From: a virus
Reading direction: 5' to 3' (one strand)
Virus record (IMG/VR): IMGVR_UViG_3300033571_006088
Location: 1-45,039 of that record
Length of the DNA: 45,039 bases
In this document: piece after piece, positions 1-8,301 of the stretch
Layout: the number at the start of each line of letters is the position of its first letter
Position numbering within the stretch: position 1 is the first letter of the stretch
Program-made: the position numbers and the translations under genes
Notes under the pieces: generated by a model
The model's database searches: none
What the model saw: only the letters and a program-made list of their open reading frames with translations
Told to the model about the DNA's origin: nothing

Positions 1-192
1 AGAACTTGCAACACTTACAGTTGTTGGAATTGTAATGCTTCCATTAATTGTAATACTTGAACTTCCAAGAGATACTGGAAATGGGTTCTCAAAAGAAACC
101 TGATTACCATCTTTAGTTGCTACATTATAAACTTCAAATAGAGATCTTTCCTGATTTAAATAATCTTGATCAATTTTATTCCAAATAGCCAT
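1..192 (-). CDS. Virion-associated protein, N-terminal part only
   Basis: Open frame of 64 codons running off the left edge, so the C-terminus is missing. It starts MAIWNKIDQDYLNQER and becomes rich in Ser, Thr, Ile and Val (SSSITINGSIT), a beta-rich composition common in phage structural proteins. The ATG at 190-192 lies 3 bp after the stop of the upstream gene, consistent with membership of the late operon. I do not recognise the family. In T4-like cyanophages gp17 (large terminase) normally follows gp16 closely; this is not its N-terminus, so it is an inserted gene or a small structural gene before gp17. Confidence 0.7.
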   Translation of the reverse strand, partial: MAIWNKIDQDYLNQERSLFEVYNVATKDGNQVSFENPFPVSLGSSSITINGSITIPTTVSVASS

Positions 193-195
193 AAA

Positions 196-510
196 TTAAA
201 TCCACTCTAATTTTGCTGGATGATACCTATTTACCTTTGTAATGTTTGATGATTTAGGAGTTGCAGGATAAATGTGATGAATGATTGCACCAGGATATTC
301 ATTCTGGAGATGCTCTGTTAATTCATTCTTTGATGGGATTCTATCATTAGTTACCATTTCCACTCTGTAGATGCTACCTTGCCAAACAAAATCTACAGCA
401 AATTCTTCTCCAACTTTTTGTTGAGTTGGTTGAGATCCAATGTTCAAAGTTCCATTAAAGTCACCTTGAATAGTAATGCTTTCTGAAATAAACTGTTTGT
501 AACTTTTCAT
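196..510 (-). CDS. Putative capsid-internal protein with T4-type capsid-targeting sequence
   Basis: 104-aa protein of unknown family whose first residues, MKSYKQFISES, closely match the N-terminal capsid-targeting sequence of T4 internal proteins (pattern MKTYxEFIxE). That sequence directs proteins into the prohead core and is cut by the gp21 protease after a (L/I)-x-E motif. Here the cut would follow I8-S9-E10. I chose the ATG at 508-510: an in-frame ATG at 523-525 would add five residues (MELLI), hide this motif and overlap the upstream gene. The rest (about 94 aa) has a GxLNIGSQ segment and a mixed alpha/beta composition with no recognised domain. The start is 2 bp beyond the stop of the upstream gene. 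Encapsidation is inferred from the motif only. Confidence 0.75.
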   Translation of the reverse strand: MKSYKQFISESITIQGDFNGTLNIGSQPTQQKVGEEFAVDFVWQGSIYRVEMVTNDRIPSKNELTEHLQNEYPGAIIHHIYPATPKSSNITKVNRYHPAKLEWI

Positions 511-512
511 GA

Positions 513-1652
513 TCAGCAGTTCCAAGCTCTAAGGGACTTATTGATTCTGCTATCTGGATCTCTAGCAGTCTTTGCACTAGTTAACTTTCTCTTCATCCCT
601 GACATACGAGCACAGAATGATGCTCTACGAGGATTACCAACTTTCTTTGAAGGTGCCTTAAGATCTGATCCTGGATTTTCATTTTCATAGGATTTTCTTC
701 CTTTCTCATTTAATCCACCTTCTCTATTCTTACCTTCCTTTTTTTGCCATGCTGCAACTTCAATCATAAATTGATTGAAGTTTTTTTGTTCTGTTTTTGT
801 TCTTGGTAAAGGAGAAGAACCTTTTGATCTATACCCATCTGGATTTTTTAACGCAAGATTCATCATATTAGATTGTTTTTGCAACTTCACTTCTCTAGAT
901 ATTCTATCTTTTCCAGAAACATTGCTGATAGGTTCTTTTTTTGTTATTCTAGTATCAGATGGTTTTGATTCTGAAGAACTTCTAATTCTATCTTTTTCTC
1001 TAATTTTATTAAACATTTTTTCTTTTGGAAGAGGTTTCCATCCTTCAGAAACATCTTCATCACTAGACATATATTCTGCTGCAGTATCAATAAAGTCTGC
1101 TGCTCTAGTAATCTTGGATTGAACCCAAGCAGGAAGTTGTTGATCTCCCCTCTTAACTAATTTTCTTAGAATATCAATTGATCTTTCAATTTGATCAAAC
1201 TCAACTCTTGCCATATATCCTTCGTCATCTTTCTTCTTTCCAGAAGCAATTTCTTTATGATCCTCATGAATCTTTGATTCATTTGCTGGATGGAGTTTTG
1301 CAATACTATATTTGTCCCACATAGAAGGACCCCATGAACATTCTTCTCTCTTCTCATTTTTTCTACAAAGAAGACAATATTTTGTATCTTTTTCGTATTG
1401 CTCTTCTGGAGTAGTTTCTTCTTTCATGGGTTTCTGTTTTTCTACTTTTTTAAGTCTTGTATAATAATCTGGCAATTCATCTACATGCTGTAATGCTGTT
1501 ATTCTTGCTCCACTCTTACTAGTGGTATGCTCGCCTTCAATTTTAGTCCCTATGCGCACTTGCTTAATAATTTTATCTAAGGGCACTTTATGCTTTTTAG
1601 AAATTTCCTCTGGGGATCTATATGGTTTTGTAGGACCTTTTGGATCTTTCAT
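513..1652 (-). CDS. DUF5661- and DUF6321-like virion or packaging-associated protein
   Basis: 379 aa in three recognisable parts. Residues about 13-70 (SPEEISKKHKVPLDKI through HVDELPDYYTRLKK) resemble DUF5661, a helical domain found in phage proteins. Residues about 145-205 (EGYMARVEFDQIERS, AWVQSKITRAADFID) resemble a helical segment common in cyanophage structural proteins. The C-terminal 70 residues (GGLNEKGRKSYENENPG, NPRRASFCARMSGMKRK) resemble DUF6321, a basic Cys-containing domain. Just before the last domain is KNFNQFMIEVAAW, similar to the capsid-targeting motif of the next gene. There are two CxxC-like cysteines around residue 93 (CLLCRK). The middle third is Lys/Arg/Ser-rich and probably disordered. 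Position after gp16 suggests a head or packaging role; the function is unknown. Confidence 0.8.
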   Translation of the reverse strand: MKDPKGPTKPYRSPEEISKKHKVPLDKIIKQVRIGTKIEGEHTTSKSGARITALQHVDELPDYYTRLKKVEKQKPMKEETTPEEQYEKDTKYCLLCRKNEKREECSWGPSMWDKYSIAKLHPANESKIHEDHKEIASGKKKDDEGYMARVEFDQIERSIDILRKLVKRGDQQLPAWVQSKITRAADFIDTAAEYMSSDEDVSEGWKPLPKEKMFNKIREKDRIRSSSESKPSDTRITKKEPISNVSGKDRISREVKLQKQSNMMNLALKNPDGYRSKGSSPLPRTKTEQKNFNQFMIEVAAWQKKEGKNREGGLNEKGRKSYENENPGSDLKAPSKKVGNPRRASFCARMSGMKRKLTSAKTARDPDSRINKSLRAWNC

Positions 1653-1660
1653 ATTAAGTA

Positions 1661-2071
1661 TTATTCCTCTTTAGTATTTAGAAGTCCTTGCTTTATAAGT
1701 TTAGATAACTCTGCTGTAGATCCAACAAATAAAGAATTATTGACTGTAGTGGGTCCTTTTTGGGGAGAATCTAGATCTTTCATCTTCTTTTGAAGGTCCA
1801 TCAATTTATCATTAACATCCCCAACTGATTTAATAAGTTGGCCAGCAACTTCATATGCTCTTGGATGATTTGATTGTTGAGCAAGCTCTAGTATGCCATC
1901 AATTGCTTCTTGACCTTTACTTATTAAACTATAAAGATTTGCTCTAGTATATTCATAATCCTTTTGGGGATCATCTGGAATTTCTTGTTTTTTTACATCA
2001 CATGGTTCCACAGAAACAATTTTTGTTTCTATATTCAATGATTCTTCTATTTCACTAAAATTTTCAGTCAT
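1661..2071 (-). CDS. 16: Terminase small subunit (gp16-like)
   Basis: 136 aa, within the range of cyanophage gp16. The central helix-rich segment (YEYTRANLYSLISKGQEAI, about residues 40-60, then AYEVAGQLIKSVGDVNDKL, about 75-95) is characteristic of cyanophage small terminases, which form a ring that regulates the gp17 packaging motor and recognises concatemeric DNA. The N-terminus is acidic; the C-terminus (STAELSKLIKQ) is a short helix. It lies directly after gp15, the T4 order 13-14-15-16. The ATG at 2069-2071 is 3 bp after the stop of gp15. gp17 is not in the window. Confidence 0.87.
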   Translation of the reverse strand: MTENFSEIEESLNIETKIVSVEPCDVKKQEIPDDPQKDYEYTRANLYSLISKGQEAIDGILELAQQSNHPRAYEVAGQLIKSVGDVNDKLMDLQKKMKDLDSPQKGPTTVNNSLFVGSTAELSKLIKQGLLNTKEE

Positions 2072-2074
2072 AAA

Positions 2075-2929
2075 TTAAGGCTCCACATCAGTTCCTTGGG
2101 AAGTGCTAAATGTCTTAAAGTCTTGAAATTCTTCTTTAGTTTCATTGAATCCAAAATCATCGCCAAATGGAATTAGTTCATCATCAACAGAATCTATAAT
2201 TCCATCATCATTATAATCTTCTAATGCCTTTGGAGTAGCAACATATCTAACTTCTCTCTTGGCATTTTTAATTGCATCAGTAGCATAATCAACTTGAACT
2301 TTTTTAATAAGTCCTTGATCATCACTAGGAATTTCATTGAATAGATATGTTTTTGCAGTAAAGTTTAATGTATAATTTATAATCCTTCTAGTTGTATAAT
2401 CATTTTCATAATCATCTCTAAATCCAATTCTATTCAATACTACAGGAATATCTCTTTTCTCATTAATTTCAGGAATCATATTAACTGTCACATTAAAAGA
2501 TGGTTGAAAATATGGCAGTATTTGCTCTATTATTTGCAAAACATCGTCTTGAATTTTTGCAATAATGTTTAGCTCAAATCCAATATTATATGGAACTGGC
2601 ATAAAAACCTTTCTCATTTGAGATCCTTCTGTGGATAATGAAGTTCTAAATGATTGTATTGCAGCAGACTTTCTAGTAGGATCATAATCTATAGAAACCA
2701 TTTCAAATGACATTCTTGGTAATGTAGTAGCTATTTTTCTATCTCCAGAAGGATTTTGCTCCAATCTAGCTAGAAACTTTTGAATTGGTCCATATGCTAA
2801 TGGAACTTTCATTGCAGAAACAGGATTGCCAGCGTCATCATTATGCCTCACTTGAATATTATTAAAGAGAGTGCCAAATGCAACAACTGTTTTGCTGATT
2901 GAGTTATGATAAAAATAATTACCAAGCAT
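2075..2929 (-). CDS. 15: Proximal tail sheath stabilisation protein (gp15-like)
   Basis: 284 aa, close to T4 gp15 (272 aa), which caps the contractile tail sheath and joins tail to neck. The N-terminus (MLGNYFYHNSISKTVVAFGT) and the segment RHNDDAGNPVSAMKVPLAYGP (split across residues 30-50) are the conserved cyanophage gp15 signature. A second conserved block is PVPYNIGFELNI (around residue 120). The acidic C-terminal tail (VDDELIPFGDDFGFNETKEEF) is typical of cyanophage versions. An AGGA ribosome site lies about 11 nt before the ATG. The upstream gap (2930-2962) contains AT-rich AATAAATTA, a weak late-promoter-like sequence that I do not call. Confidence 0.92.
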   Translation of the reverse strand: MLGNYFYHNSISKTVVAFGTLFNNIQVRHNDDAGNPVSAMKVPLAYGPIQKFLARLEQNPSGDRKIATTLPRMSFEMVSIDYDPTRKSAAIQSFRTSLSTEGSQMRKVFMPVPYNIGFELNIIAKIQDDVLQIIEQILPYFQPSFNVTVNMIPEINEKRDIPVVLNRIGFRDDYENDYTTRRIINYTLNFTAKTYLFNEIPSDDQGLIKKVQVDYATDAIKNAKREVRYVATPKALEDYNDDGIIDSVDDELIPFGDDFGFNETKEEFQDFKTFSTSQGTDVEP

Positions 2930-2962
2930 TTTAAAAATTCCTAACTATGTGTATTTAATAAT

Positions 2963-4930
2963 TTATTTTTTATAATATAAAGTTTGCTGTCTTGGCCAAA
3001 CTTGTCCAGAGACACTTCTACTTTTAAAAGTTGGTCTTGGTTGAAGAACTCCAGAATCATTTCTGTCTTTTTGAAAAAATACAAACTTATTATCTGATCC
3101 TTGAAGTGAAGTGTCGTCAGTATATGCTGCAGTGATAGTAATTGTTCCAGACATAGTGGAATGGAACTGGCAGATATAATAATAAGTTCCGGGTTTTACT
3201 CCATATGTATTCCATGTTACTGTATCGGATTCACTTCCATTTCCCGTTATGGTTCCAGTAGTAACTGCACTTGAAGTTCCAGTAACTTGTGCTGTTTTAA
3301 TCCAAAAAGGATGCCCTGGAGCATTTACATTAAAGACAAGGATTGATCCTTCTTGAGCAGTTATGGAAATATCATTGCCAGAACTATATCCAGAAAACAC
3401 ATAGTTACTAGTTCCATCATTGGTCACATCCCAAGTAAATGTATTTCTCCCTGTTTCAGTGATTTGATTTGATTTTGCATAATATTCTATATAATCAACT
3501 GCATCAGATTGCTTCATTCTTGGATATTGCTCTAGTACAGATGCAAGCACTCCACATACTTGTGGAGATGCCATGCTAGTTCCATCATATTTTCCCAGTT
3601 TATATGCAGAATCTCTAGGATCATTTACTGTAGTAATAGATCCACCATAAACTACTCCATTATGAAGACAGGAAATGATATTATCTCCAGGAGCATAAAC
3701 ATTAACTCTTGGACCACAATTACTAAATGTTGCCTTAGATTCATTAACTAGTGCACTTACTGCACCAACGCATATAGAATTTCCTGAAGATGTTACATAA
3801 TTTCCTCTACTATAATTCATAATAAATCCAGACCAAGTTATAGTATTATTATAGTCTGCTCCTCCAGGAATATCTATTTTTGTTGAGTCATTTCCACAAG
3901 CTCCAACAAATATGACTCCATCTGCTATGGTATCTTCTACATCTACAATTAAAGCAGTTATCAAAGCTGGAATGTACACATTAGTTGCATCATAATATCT
4001 AAGTCCAACTGAATTAAATAATCCATCAGTAAATGATGAAGTATAACTAGTTCCTCTCCAATTGATATTTGTTATGGATGATCTAGGTACTTGATAAAAT
4101 GCTGCCCAACTATTATTGCAAATTGTAGGGTTTTTTATGCCTAATGCTGGATTTATTGATTTAGTGTTATGGAAGGCTCTAATATAATCAAAGATATAAG
4201 TGGTCCCTGATGCTAAAGAATTTAAACTTGAAACATAAGGATTTATATTATAAATGTTTACATCTCTTGCCCACCCTTGAGTATTTCCAGCTACAGATCC
4301 TGCAACATGCATCCCATGATTATTATCAGCAGTTAGTGCTTGATTTGCAACATTAGTGTATGGAGTATACACATAAGTACCATTTGCACCTCCAGTAACT
4401 AAAGAAGTTAATGAATACCAATTAAACTGGTTAACTCTAGTTCCACCAGTTCCATCTGGGTTTTTAGCAAACTCTGGATGATTTGGATCTATGTGTCCAT
4501 CAACTAAAATAAAATCTACGTTCCTTCCAGAACTAGTTAAATTAATTGTTCCTGATACTTGGGTAGTTCCATTACTTCCCCAATTACTTCTTTGATCCCC
4601 CTCTACACATCTTAAAAGAGACCAGTTTTTTTGGTTAGTTCCTGAGCCAGCACTTTTATTCCACTCAGTTGATGTTTGAGTATATACAGGTTTTCTAACG
4701 ATATCTGTTAATATAGATGCTGGGCATATGTCAAGAACTCTGTCATCTTCTTTTAATTTTTTTACTTCAGTTTCAGTAAGATTATAATGAGTATTTCTAC
4801 TAATTGGTCTTCTTAATGAACATTCAACTTCTCTCTCTGGAACAAATTCTGTCCCTCCTGGAGTTTCCATATCATCATAAAATTGCTCCAACTCTTCATG
4901 AGATGCTAGAGATACAATGTATTCTTTCAT
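2963..4930 (-). CDS. Subtilisin-like S8 peptidase with C-terminal cupredoxin-like domain
   Basis: 655 aa. Residues 1-80 resemble an inhibitor-like propeptide. The S8 domain has an apparently complete catalytic set: Asp144 (ILVDGHID), His205 (NNHGMHVAGSVAGN), oxyanion Asn347 (GACGND) and Ser452 (YDGTSMASP). Residues about 508-600 form a small beta domain with His540 (APGHPFWIK), Cys587, His590 and Met593 (YICQFHSTMSG), the H/C-x2-H-x2-M ligand arrangement of type I copper proteins. Cyanophage virions are known to encode S8-family proteins of this kind; the role (maturation, host-surface cleavage or structural) is not established. No signal peptide is visible. It is placed between the collagen-like gene and gp15, separating gp14 from gp15 relative to T4. 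Confidence 0.9.
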   Translation of the reverse strand: MKEYIVSLASHEELEQFYDDMETPGGTEFVPEREVECSLRRPISRNTHYNLTETEVKKLKEDDRVLDICPASILTDIVRKPVYTQTSTEWNKSAGSGTNQKNWSLLRCVEGDQRSNWGSNGTTQVSGTINLTSSGRNVDFILVDGHIDPNHPEFAKNPDGTGGTRVNQFNWYSLTSLVTGGANGTYVYTPYTNVANQALTADNNHGMHVAGSVAGNTQGWARDVNIYNINPYVSSLNSLASGTTYIFDYIRAFHNTKSINPALGIKNPTICNNSWAAFYQVPRSSITNINWRGTSYTSSFTDGLFNSVGLRYYDATNVYIPALITALIVDVEDTIADGVIFVGACGNDSTKIDIPGGADYNNTITWSGFIMNYSRGNYVTSSGNSICVGAVSALVNESKATFSNCGPRVNVYAPGDNIISCLHNGVVYGGSITTVNDPRDSAYKLGKYDGTSMASPQVCGVLASVLEQYPRMKQSDAVDYIEYYAKSNQITETGRNTFTWDVTNDGTSNYVFSGYSSGNDISITAQEGSILVFNVNAPGHPFWIKTAQVTGTSSAVTTGTITGNGSESDTVTWNTYGVKPGTYYYICQFHSTMSGTITITAAYTDDTSLQGSDNKFVFFQKDRNDSGVLQPRPTFKSRSVSGQVWPRQQTLYYKK

Positions 4931-4931
4931 T

Positions 4932-5630
4932 TTAGTTCTCTAATTGAAGTAGAGTTAAAGTAACTGTTATTGCTTGCTGAGAACCACTCTTATTATAAAT
5001 TTTTGCATAAATGTTTCCAGATACAGAAACATCATTATTAAATCCTAAAGCTCCTGGACTTATTAATTGAGTAGATGCCCCTGTAGTTATTATTTCAGCA
5101 ACAACTCCAGATCCTGGTAATGGATCTGTTCCCTCAGTTCTAGTAGAATCTAAATCTCTTGATGTTGTGTCAGTATAAAGTGTAACCCATGCAGCAACAG
5201 AAGTTTGAATTTTTAACAACAAATATGATTTAAATCCAGATATTATTACATTAGAAGAAGAATTTGCATTTAATGTTGGGGTAGTAGCTGAAGCAGTAGT
5301 CCTTGATTGCAAACTACTTCCACCACCTCCACCTCCAGAAGGTCCTTGTGGACCTATTGCCCCACTAATCCCCTGAGACCCCTGTGGACCAACAATACTA
5401 GATCCTTGAACACCTTGTGGACCTAATGTTCCAGAAGTTCCCTGGGGTCCTCTTAACCCAATAGGACCTTGAGGACCTTGAGCTCCTGCAGCAGCATTTA
5501 AAGTTGTTCCATCCCCAAAGGTAGTATAAATTTCACTAAAATTGCTATTAATTTTGGTAGCACCTTGGAATAAACTGTCTCCAGTTCCATCATTAGGTGT
5601 AAACCCAGTAGATATTGTTTGCCTAGACAT
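4932..5630 (-). CDS. Collagen-like fibre protein
   Basis: 232 aa. The N-terminus contains FTPNDGTGDSLFQGATKINS and NFSEIYTTFGDG, an attachment motif found at the start of many cyanophage fibre and whisker proteins. Residues about 48-100 are Gly-x-y repeats with many GPQG triplets, predicting a trimeric collagen-like shaft, followed by a GGGGGGSS hinge. The C-terminal about 130 residues are Ser/Thr/Val-rich and beta-like, and may form the trimeric tip. The stop is 1 bp before the peptidase start, so the two are cotranscribed. A role as a short fibre or neck whisker is inferred from its position beside neck genes. Confidence 0.85.
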   Translation of the reverse strand: MSRQTISTGFTPNDGTGDSLFQGATKINSNFSEIYTTFGDGTTLNAAAGAQGPQGPIGLRGPQGTSGTLGPQGVQGSSIVGPQGSQGISGAIGPQGPSGGGGGGSSLQSRTTASATTPTLNANSSSNVIISGFKSYLLLKIQTSVAAWVTLYTDTTSRDLDSTRTEGTDPLPGSGVVAEIITTGASTQLISPGALGFNNDVSVSGNIYAKIYNKSGSQQAITVTLTLLQLEN

Positions 5631-5656
5631 TATGTTGACAGTTTATTTTTATTTAG

Positions 5657-7033
5657 TTAAACTTCCCCAAATGGGTTTACTTCACTAAAGTCTATTATAG
5701 AATCTGCTTCTGATTCTATAACATCTCTATTGTCATATGCAGATTGCAATTCATATGTTTGGTATAACCTTAAGAAATATCTTGCACTTGATGCTGCACC
5801 AACAACTACATCGCCAATAGCAAAATCTGTTGCCATACCAGATACTTTTAATATCTTAGTATCAGAATTCCAATCTTTAACAAAACCTATAGCCCCAGAA
5901 ATAGATCCAGAAACTTGTTCTCCAAATATAAAGTTTCCAGAAGAAATAGTAGATCCTGCAGATATAGTTATGGTTGGTCTAGTAGTGTATCCAACCCCAG
6001 CATTTACTATTCTAATAGTTGAAATGCCACCAGAAGAATTTAAAAATGCTTCTGCAATAGCAGTTGTTCCACCAGATACTGGAGAAGAAAAAGTAACTGA
6101 TGGTGGTTGCACATATCCAGTTCCTGGATAAGTTACTGTAACTATACCAATACTTCCAGTTGTAGATATGCTAACCCTTGCACTAGCTCCATATCCACCC
6201 CCACCAAATAAAGATAATGCTGGTGGATTTGATGCTGAATAACCAAGACCTGCATTTTGAATATAAACTTTCTTTAAACTTTTTCCTCCAGTCAGTCCTC
6301 TAGATTCTGACATTATTCCAACAGCAGAAGCTCTAATACCAGAATATGGTTCTTCAATCACAAATGTTGGAGATGATGCATATCTATATCCCCCACTAAT
6401 TACATCTATCTTTTGAACTGCTCCATTAACTAATCCAGTGTATGCAGTTGCAGTAATTCCCAATCCTGCAAGGGTTAATTCTGCTCCATACCCAATGGGT
6501 TTCAGCATCTGGTCTACACTTTCAATTCCAGTAGATACTTCATCATCTTCAAATTCATATAGTTCACACTTTAATTCATACACATAATTTTTTTGAAGTT
6601 GATAGAATGGTTTTCTATTCTCTACATACTTAATTTCCATTAAACTATCAGAGAGGGGGATGTAAATTAAATCCCCTTCATTAGGTCTTAATGGATTTTT
6701 TACATTGACTATTGACTTCATTAATTCGCCAACATAAGTATCAAATCTTTCCTTTGATACTATAAGACTCATTTCATCAGTAATTTTAACTCCAAATTTA
6801 GACATTAAAATACTATTAGAATCAAAACCTTCATAACTCATTAAATATGCTTCTATAGGAAAAGCATTTTTGAATTTTGAAAATAAAACATCTCTAATAA
6901 CCTTTCCCTGAGAAAAGATTTGTCTTGGCATATAATAAACTTCTATGCCATACATTTTTAATTGTTCATTTACAAGATCTTGTAATAAACCTTGTTCTGT
7001 ATTTGTGCCTTGAATGAAAAATGGATTTAACAT
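5657..7033 (-). CDS. 14: Neck protein gp14-like, enlarged by beta repeats
   Basis: 458 aa against 256 aa for T4 gp14. The N-terminal about 180 residues (MLNPFFIQGTNTEQGLLQD, EVYYMPRQIF, GDLIYIPLSDSLMEIKYVE) are the conserved gp14 neck domain, which with gp13 joins the packaged head to the tail. The extra length is a block at residues 205-360 with four copies of a short beta repeat centred on SGGYRY, AGLGYS, PGTGYV and AGVGYT, each followed by Pro, spaced about 40-48 residues. The C-terminus returns to a conserved tail (FLRLYQTYELQSAYDN, about residues 415-430). The same repeat occurs in other virion proteins here. Confidence 0.9.
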   Translation of the reverse strand: MLNPFFIQGTNTEQGLLQDLVNEQLKMYGIEVYYMPRQIFSQGKVIRDVLFSKFKNAFPIEAYLMSYEGFDSNSILMSKFGVKITDEMSLIVSKERFDTYVGELMKSIVNVKNPLRPNEGDLIYIPLSDSLMEIKYVENRKPFYQLQKNYVYELKCELYEFEDDEVSTGIESVDQMLKPIGYGAELTLAGLGITATAYTGLVNGAVQKIDVISGGYRYASSPTFVIEEPYSGIRASAVGIMSESRGLTGGKSLKKVYIQNAGLGYSASNPPALSLFGGGGYGASARVSISTTGSIGIVTVTYPGTGYVQPPSVTFSSPVSGGTTAIAEAFLNSSGGISTIRIVNAGVGYTTRPTITISAGSTISSGNFIFGEQVSGSISGAIGFVKDWNSDTKILKVSGMATDFAIGDVVVGAASSARYFLRLYQTYELQSAYDNRDVIESEADSIIDFSEVNPFGEV

Positions 7034-7034
7034 A

Positions 7035-7865
7035 TTATCCTATTAGATCCATAGGTGGCTCTTCATACTCTAACATCATTCTGTCCTTAATATCTTGCAA
7101 TTCTTTTACTGCATCATCATATATTTGTCTTCCATTAAGTTCTACTCCTCCTGGAAGTTTTACTCCTTGGAACTTAATTAAATTCTGTCCCCATTGCTTT
7201 TTAATCAATGAAGTCAAATATTTTTTTAGAAAAGAATCATTCCATACATTAGTAGATTCTGATGGATCTAAAATTCTATAGCATTCTATGAGGAGATATT
7301 GGTCTTCTTTAACAGCATCCCAACTCATATCAATATAAAGTCTATTCTGTCTTTTATTAAATCTCAACTGTCTTTGTGGATTAACAATCCAATCAATATC
7401 TTCAAGATATCTTTTAGTTACATAATAGTTCAACATTTCAGTTGAACTAAACCAATATATGTCATTTAAAAATAATTGATAATTTACATTAAAAAGATTA
7501 GATGCAATTGTTCTATTATCTATTTTAAATACTTTTTCTATACCAATTACAGAATCTGGAACTGGAATATAATTACTATTCTCTTCCCAACCAAAAGATC
7601 CTATTCCAGTAGTAACAGTAGTAGTTACTATTCCTGTATTAAAATTTCCACCTTTTGATCTTCCTCTTTGTATATCGTTTTCTGTCAGTTTGTATTTAAG
7701 AAACATTCTTTGAACTCCATCAAAATGTCTCTCTTGGAAATATTGAAGAGCTTCATCTACTCTATCATCTAATTGTTCTTCAGCAACATTTATTTCAAGA
7801 ACAGGGGCACCAAGTTGCCTCAGGCAATAATCAATCAATTGTTGTCTTGATGCTGGTTTTGCCAT
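7035..7865 (-). CDS. 13: Neck protein gp13-like
   Basis: 276 aa (T4 gp13 is 309 aa). The N-terminus (LIDYCLRQLGAPVLEINV, then DDRVDEALQYFQERHFDGV) is the conserved cyanophage gp13 signature; the family forms the neck ring under the portal. Other conserved blocks are YLEDIDWIVNPQRQLRFN (about residues 165-185) and the C-terminal helix VKELQDIKDRMMLEYEEPPM. The stop lies 1 bp from the gp14 start, giving the 13-14 pair in T4 order. Confidence 0.9.
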   Translation of the reverse strand: MAKPASRQQLIDYCLRQLGAPVLEINVAEEQLDDRVDEALQYFQERHFDGVQRMFLKYKLTENDIQRGRSKGGNFNTGIVTTTVTTGIGSFGWEENSNYIPVPDSVIGIEKVFKIDNRTIASNLFNVNYQLFLNDIYWFSSTEMLNYYVTKRYLEDIDWIVNPQRQLRFNKRQNRLYIDMSWDAVKEDQYLLIECYRILDPSESTNVWNDSFLKKYLTSLIKKQWGQNLIKFQGVKLPGGVELNGRQIYDDAVKELQDIKDRMMLEYEEPPMDLIG

Positions 7866-7880
7866 TATTCCAATACTTTT

Positions 7881-8072
7881 CTAACTATTTAGATCTGGGA
7901 AAGCATTAGCAATTGAAACTAAAGATTCTTGCTGTTTCAAATATAGTTTGACATAACATTTACAAATATTTTTCATTAAATCTATATTAGTACAAGTATC
8001 AAGTTCTCTTGAAATTTTTTCAAACTCAAATAATTTATTAATACTTTCAAGTTTTAATTCTTCATGATCCAT
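7881..8072 (-). CDS. Small helical protein between gp13 and the DUF4815 protein
   Basis: 63 aa, unknown family. Mostly helical and acidic at the N-terminus (MDHEELKLESINKLFEFEK), with three Cys (CTNIDLMKNICKC). It overlaps the upstream 79-aa gene by 11 bp, indicating translational coupling, and is followed 15 bp later by gp13. The density of small overlapping genes here is normal in T4-like cyanophages. Confidence 0.75.
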   Translation of the reverse strand: MDHEELKLESINKLFEFEKISRELDTCTNIDLMKNICKCYVKLYLKQQESLVSIANAFPDLNS

Positions 8073-8301
8073 TAATTAAATCCTTTAATAAACATTTTAT
8101 TTCATTAATAGAAGATTTTAATTTAAATAATTCAGTTTCAAGATTATCTACTCTAACTTTTTCTGAAATCTTTCTATTCTTTAACATAGTATAATGATCA
8201 GATGAAATAGAATCTGTATTAATAATTGCATTAGTTGAAAGATCCCTTAACAAATTTGGGTGTCCTTCAACTTTTGCATATTTTGTGTTGTTATGTATCA
8301 T
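8062..8301 (-). CDS. Small conserved cyanophage protein with coiled-coil tail
   Basis: 79 aa. The segment EGHPNLLRDLSTNAIINTDS (about residues 12-31) is shared by a family of short proteins in T4-like cyanophage structural operons. The C-terminal 35 residues (VDNLETELFKLKSSINEIKC) form a probable coiled coil. The start ATG overlaps the stop of the 2,144-aa gene (ATGA). The function is unknown; the location suggests a virion or assembly role. Confidence 0.8.
   Translation of the reverse strand: MIHNNTKYAKVEGHPNLLRDLSTNAIINTDSISSDHYTMLKNRKISEKVRVDNLETELFKLKSSINEIKCLLKDLINGS

Noticed and set aside
775-1122. Plus-strand open frame of 115 codons opposite the DUF5661/DUF6321-like gene
   Set aside because: Antisense shadow of a long AT-rich gene; hydrophobic Phe/Leu/Ser-rich translation typical of reverse-complemented Lys/Glu codons.
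5730-6131. Plus-strand open frame of 133 codons opposite gp14
   Set aside because: Antisense shadow within the repeat block of gp14; no promoter or ribosome site.
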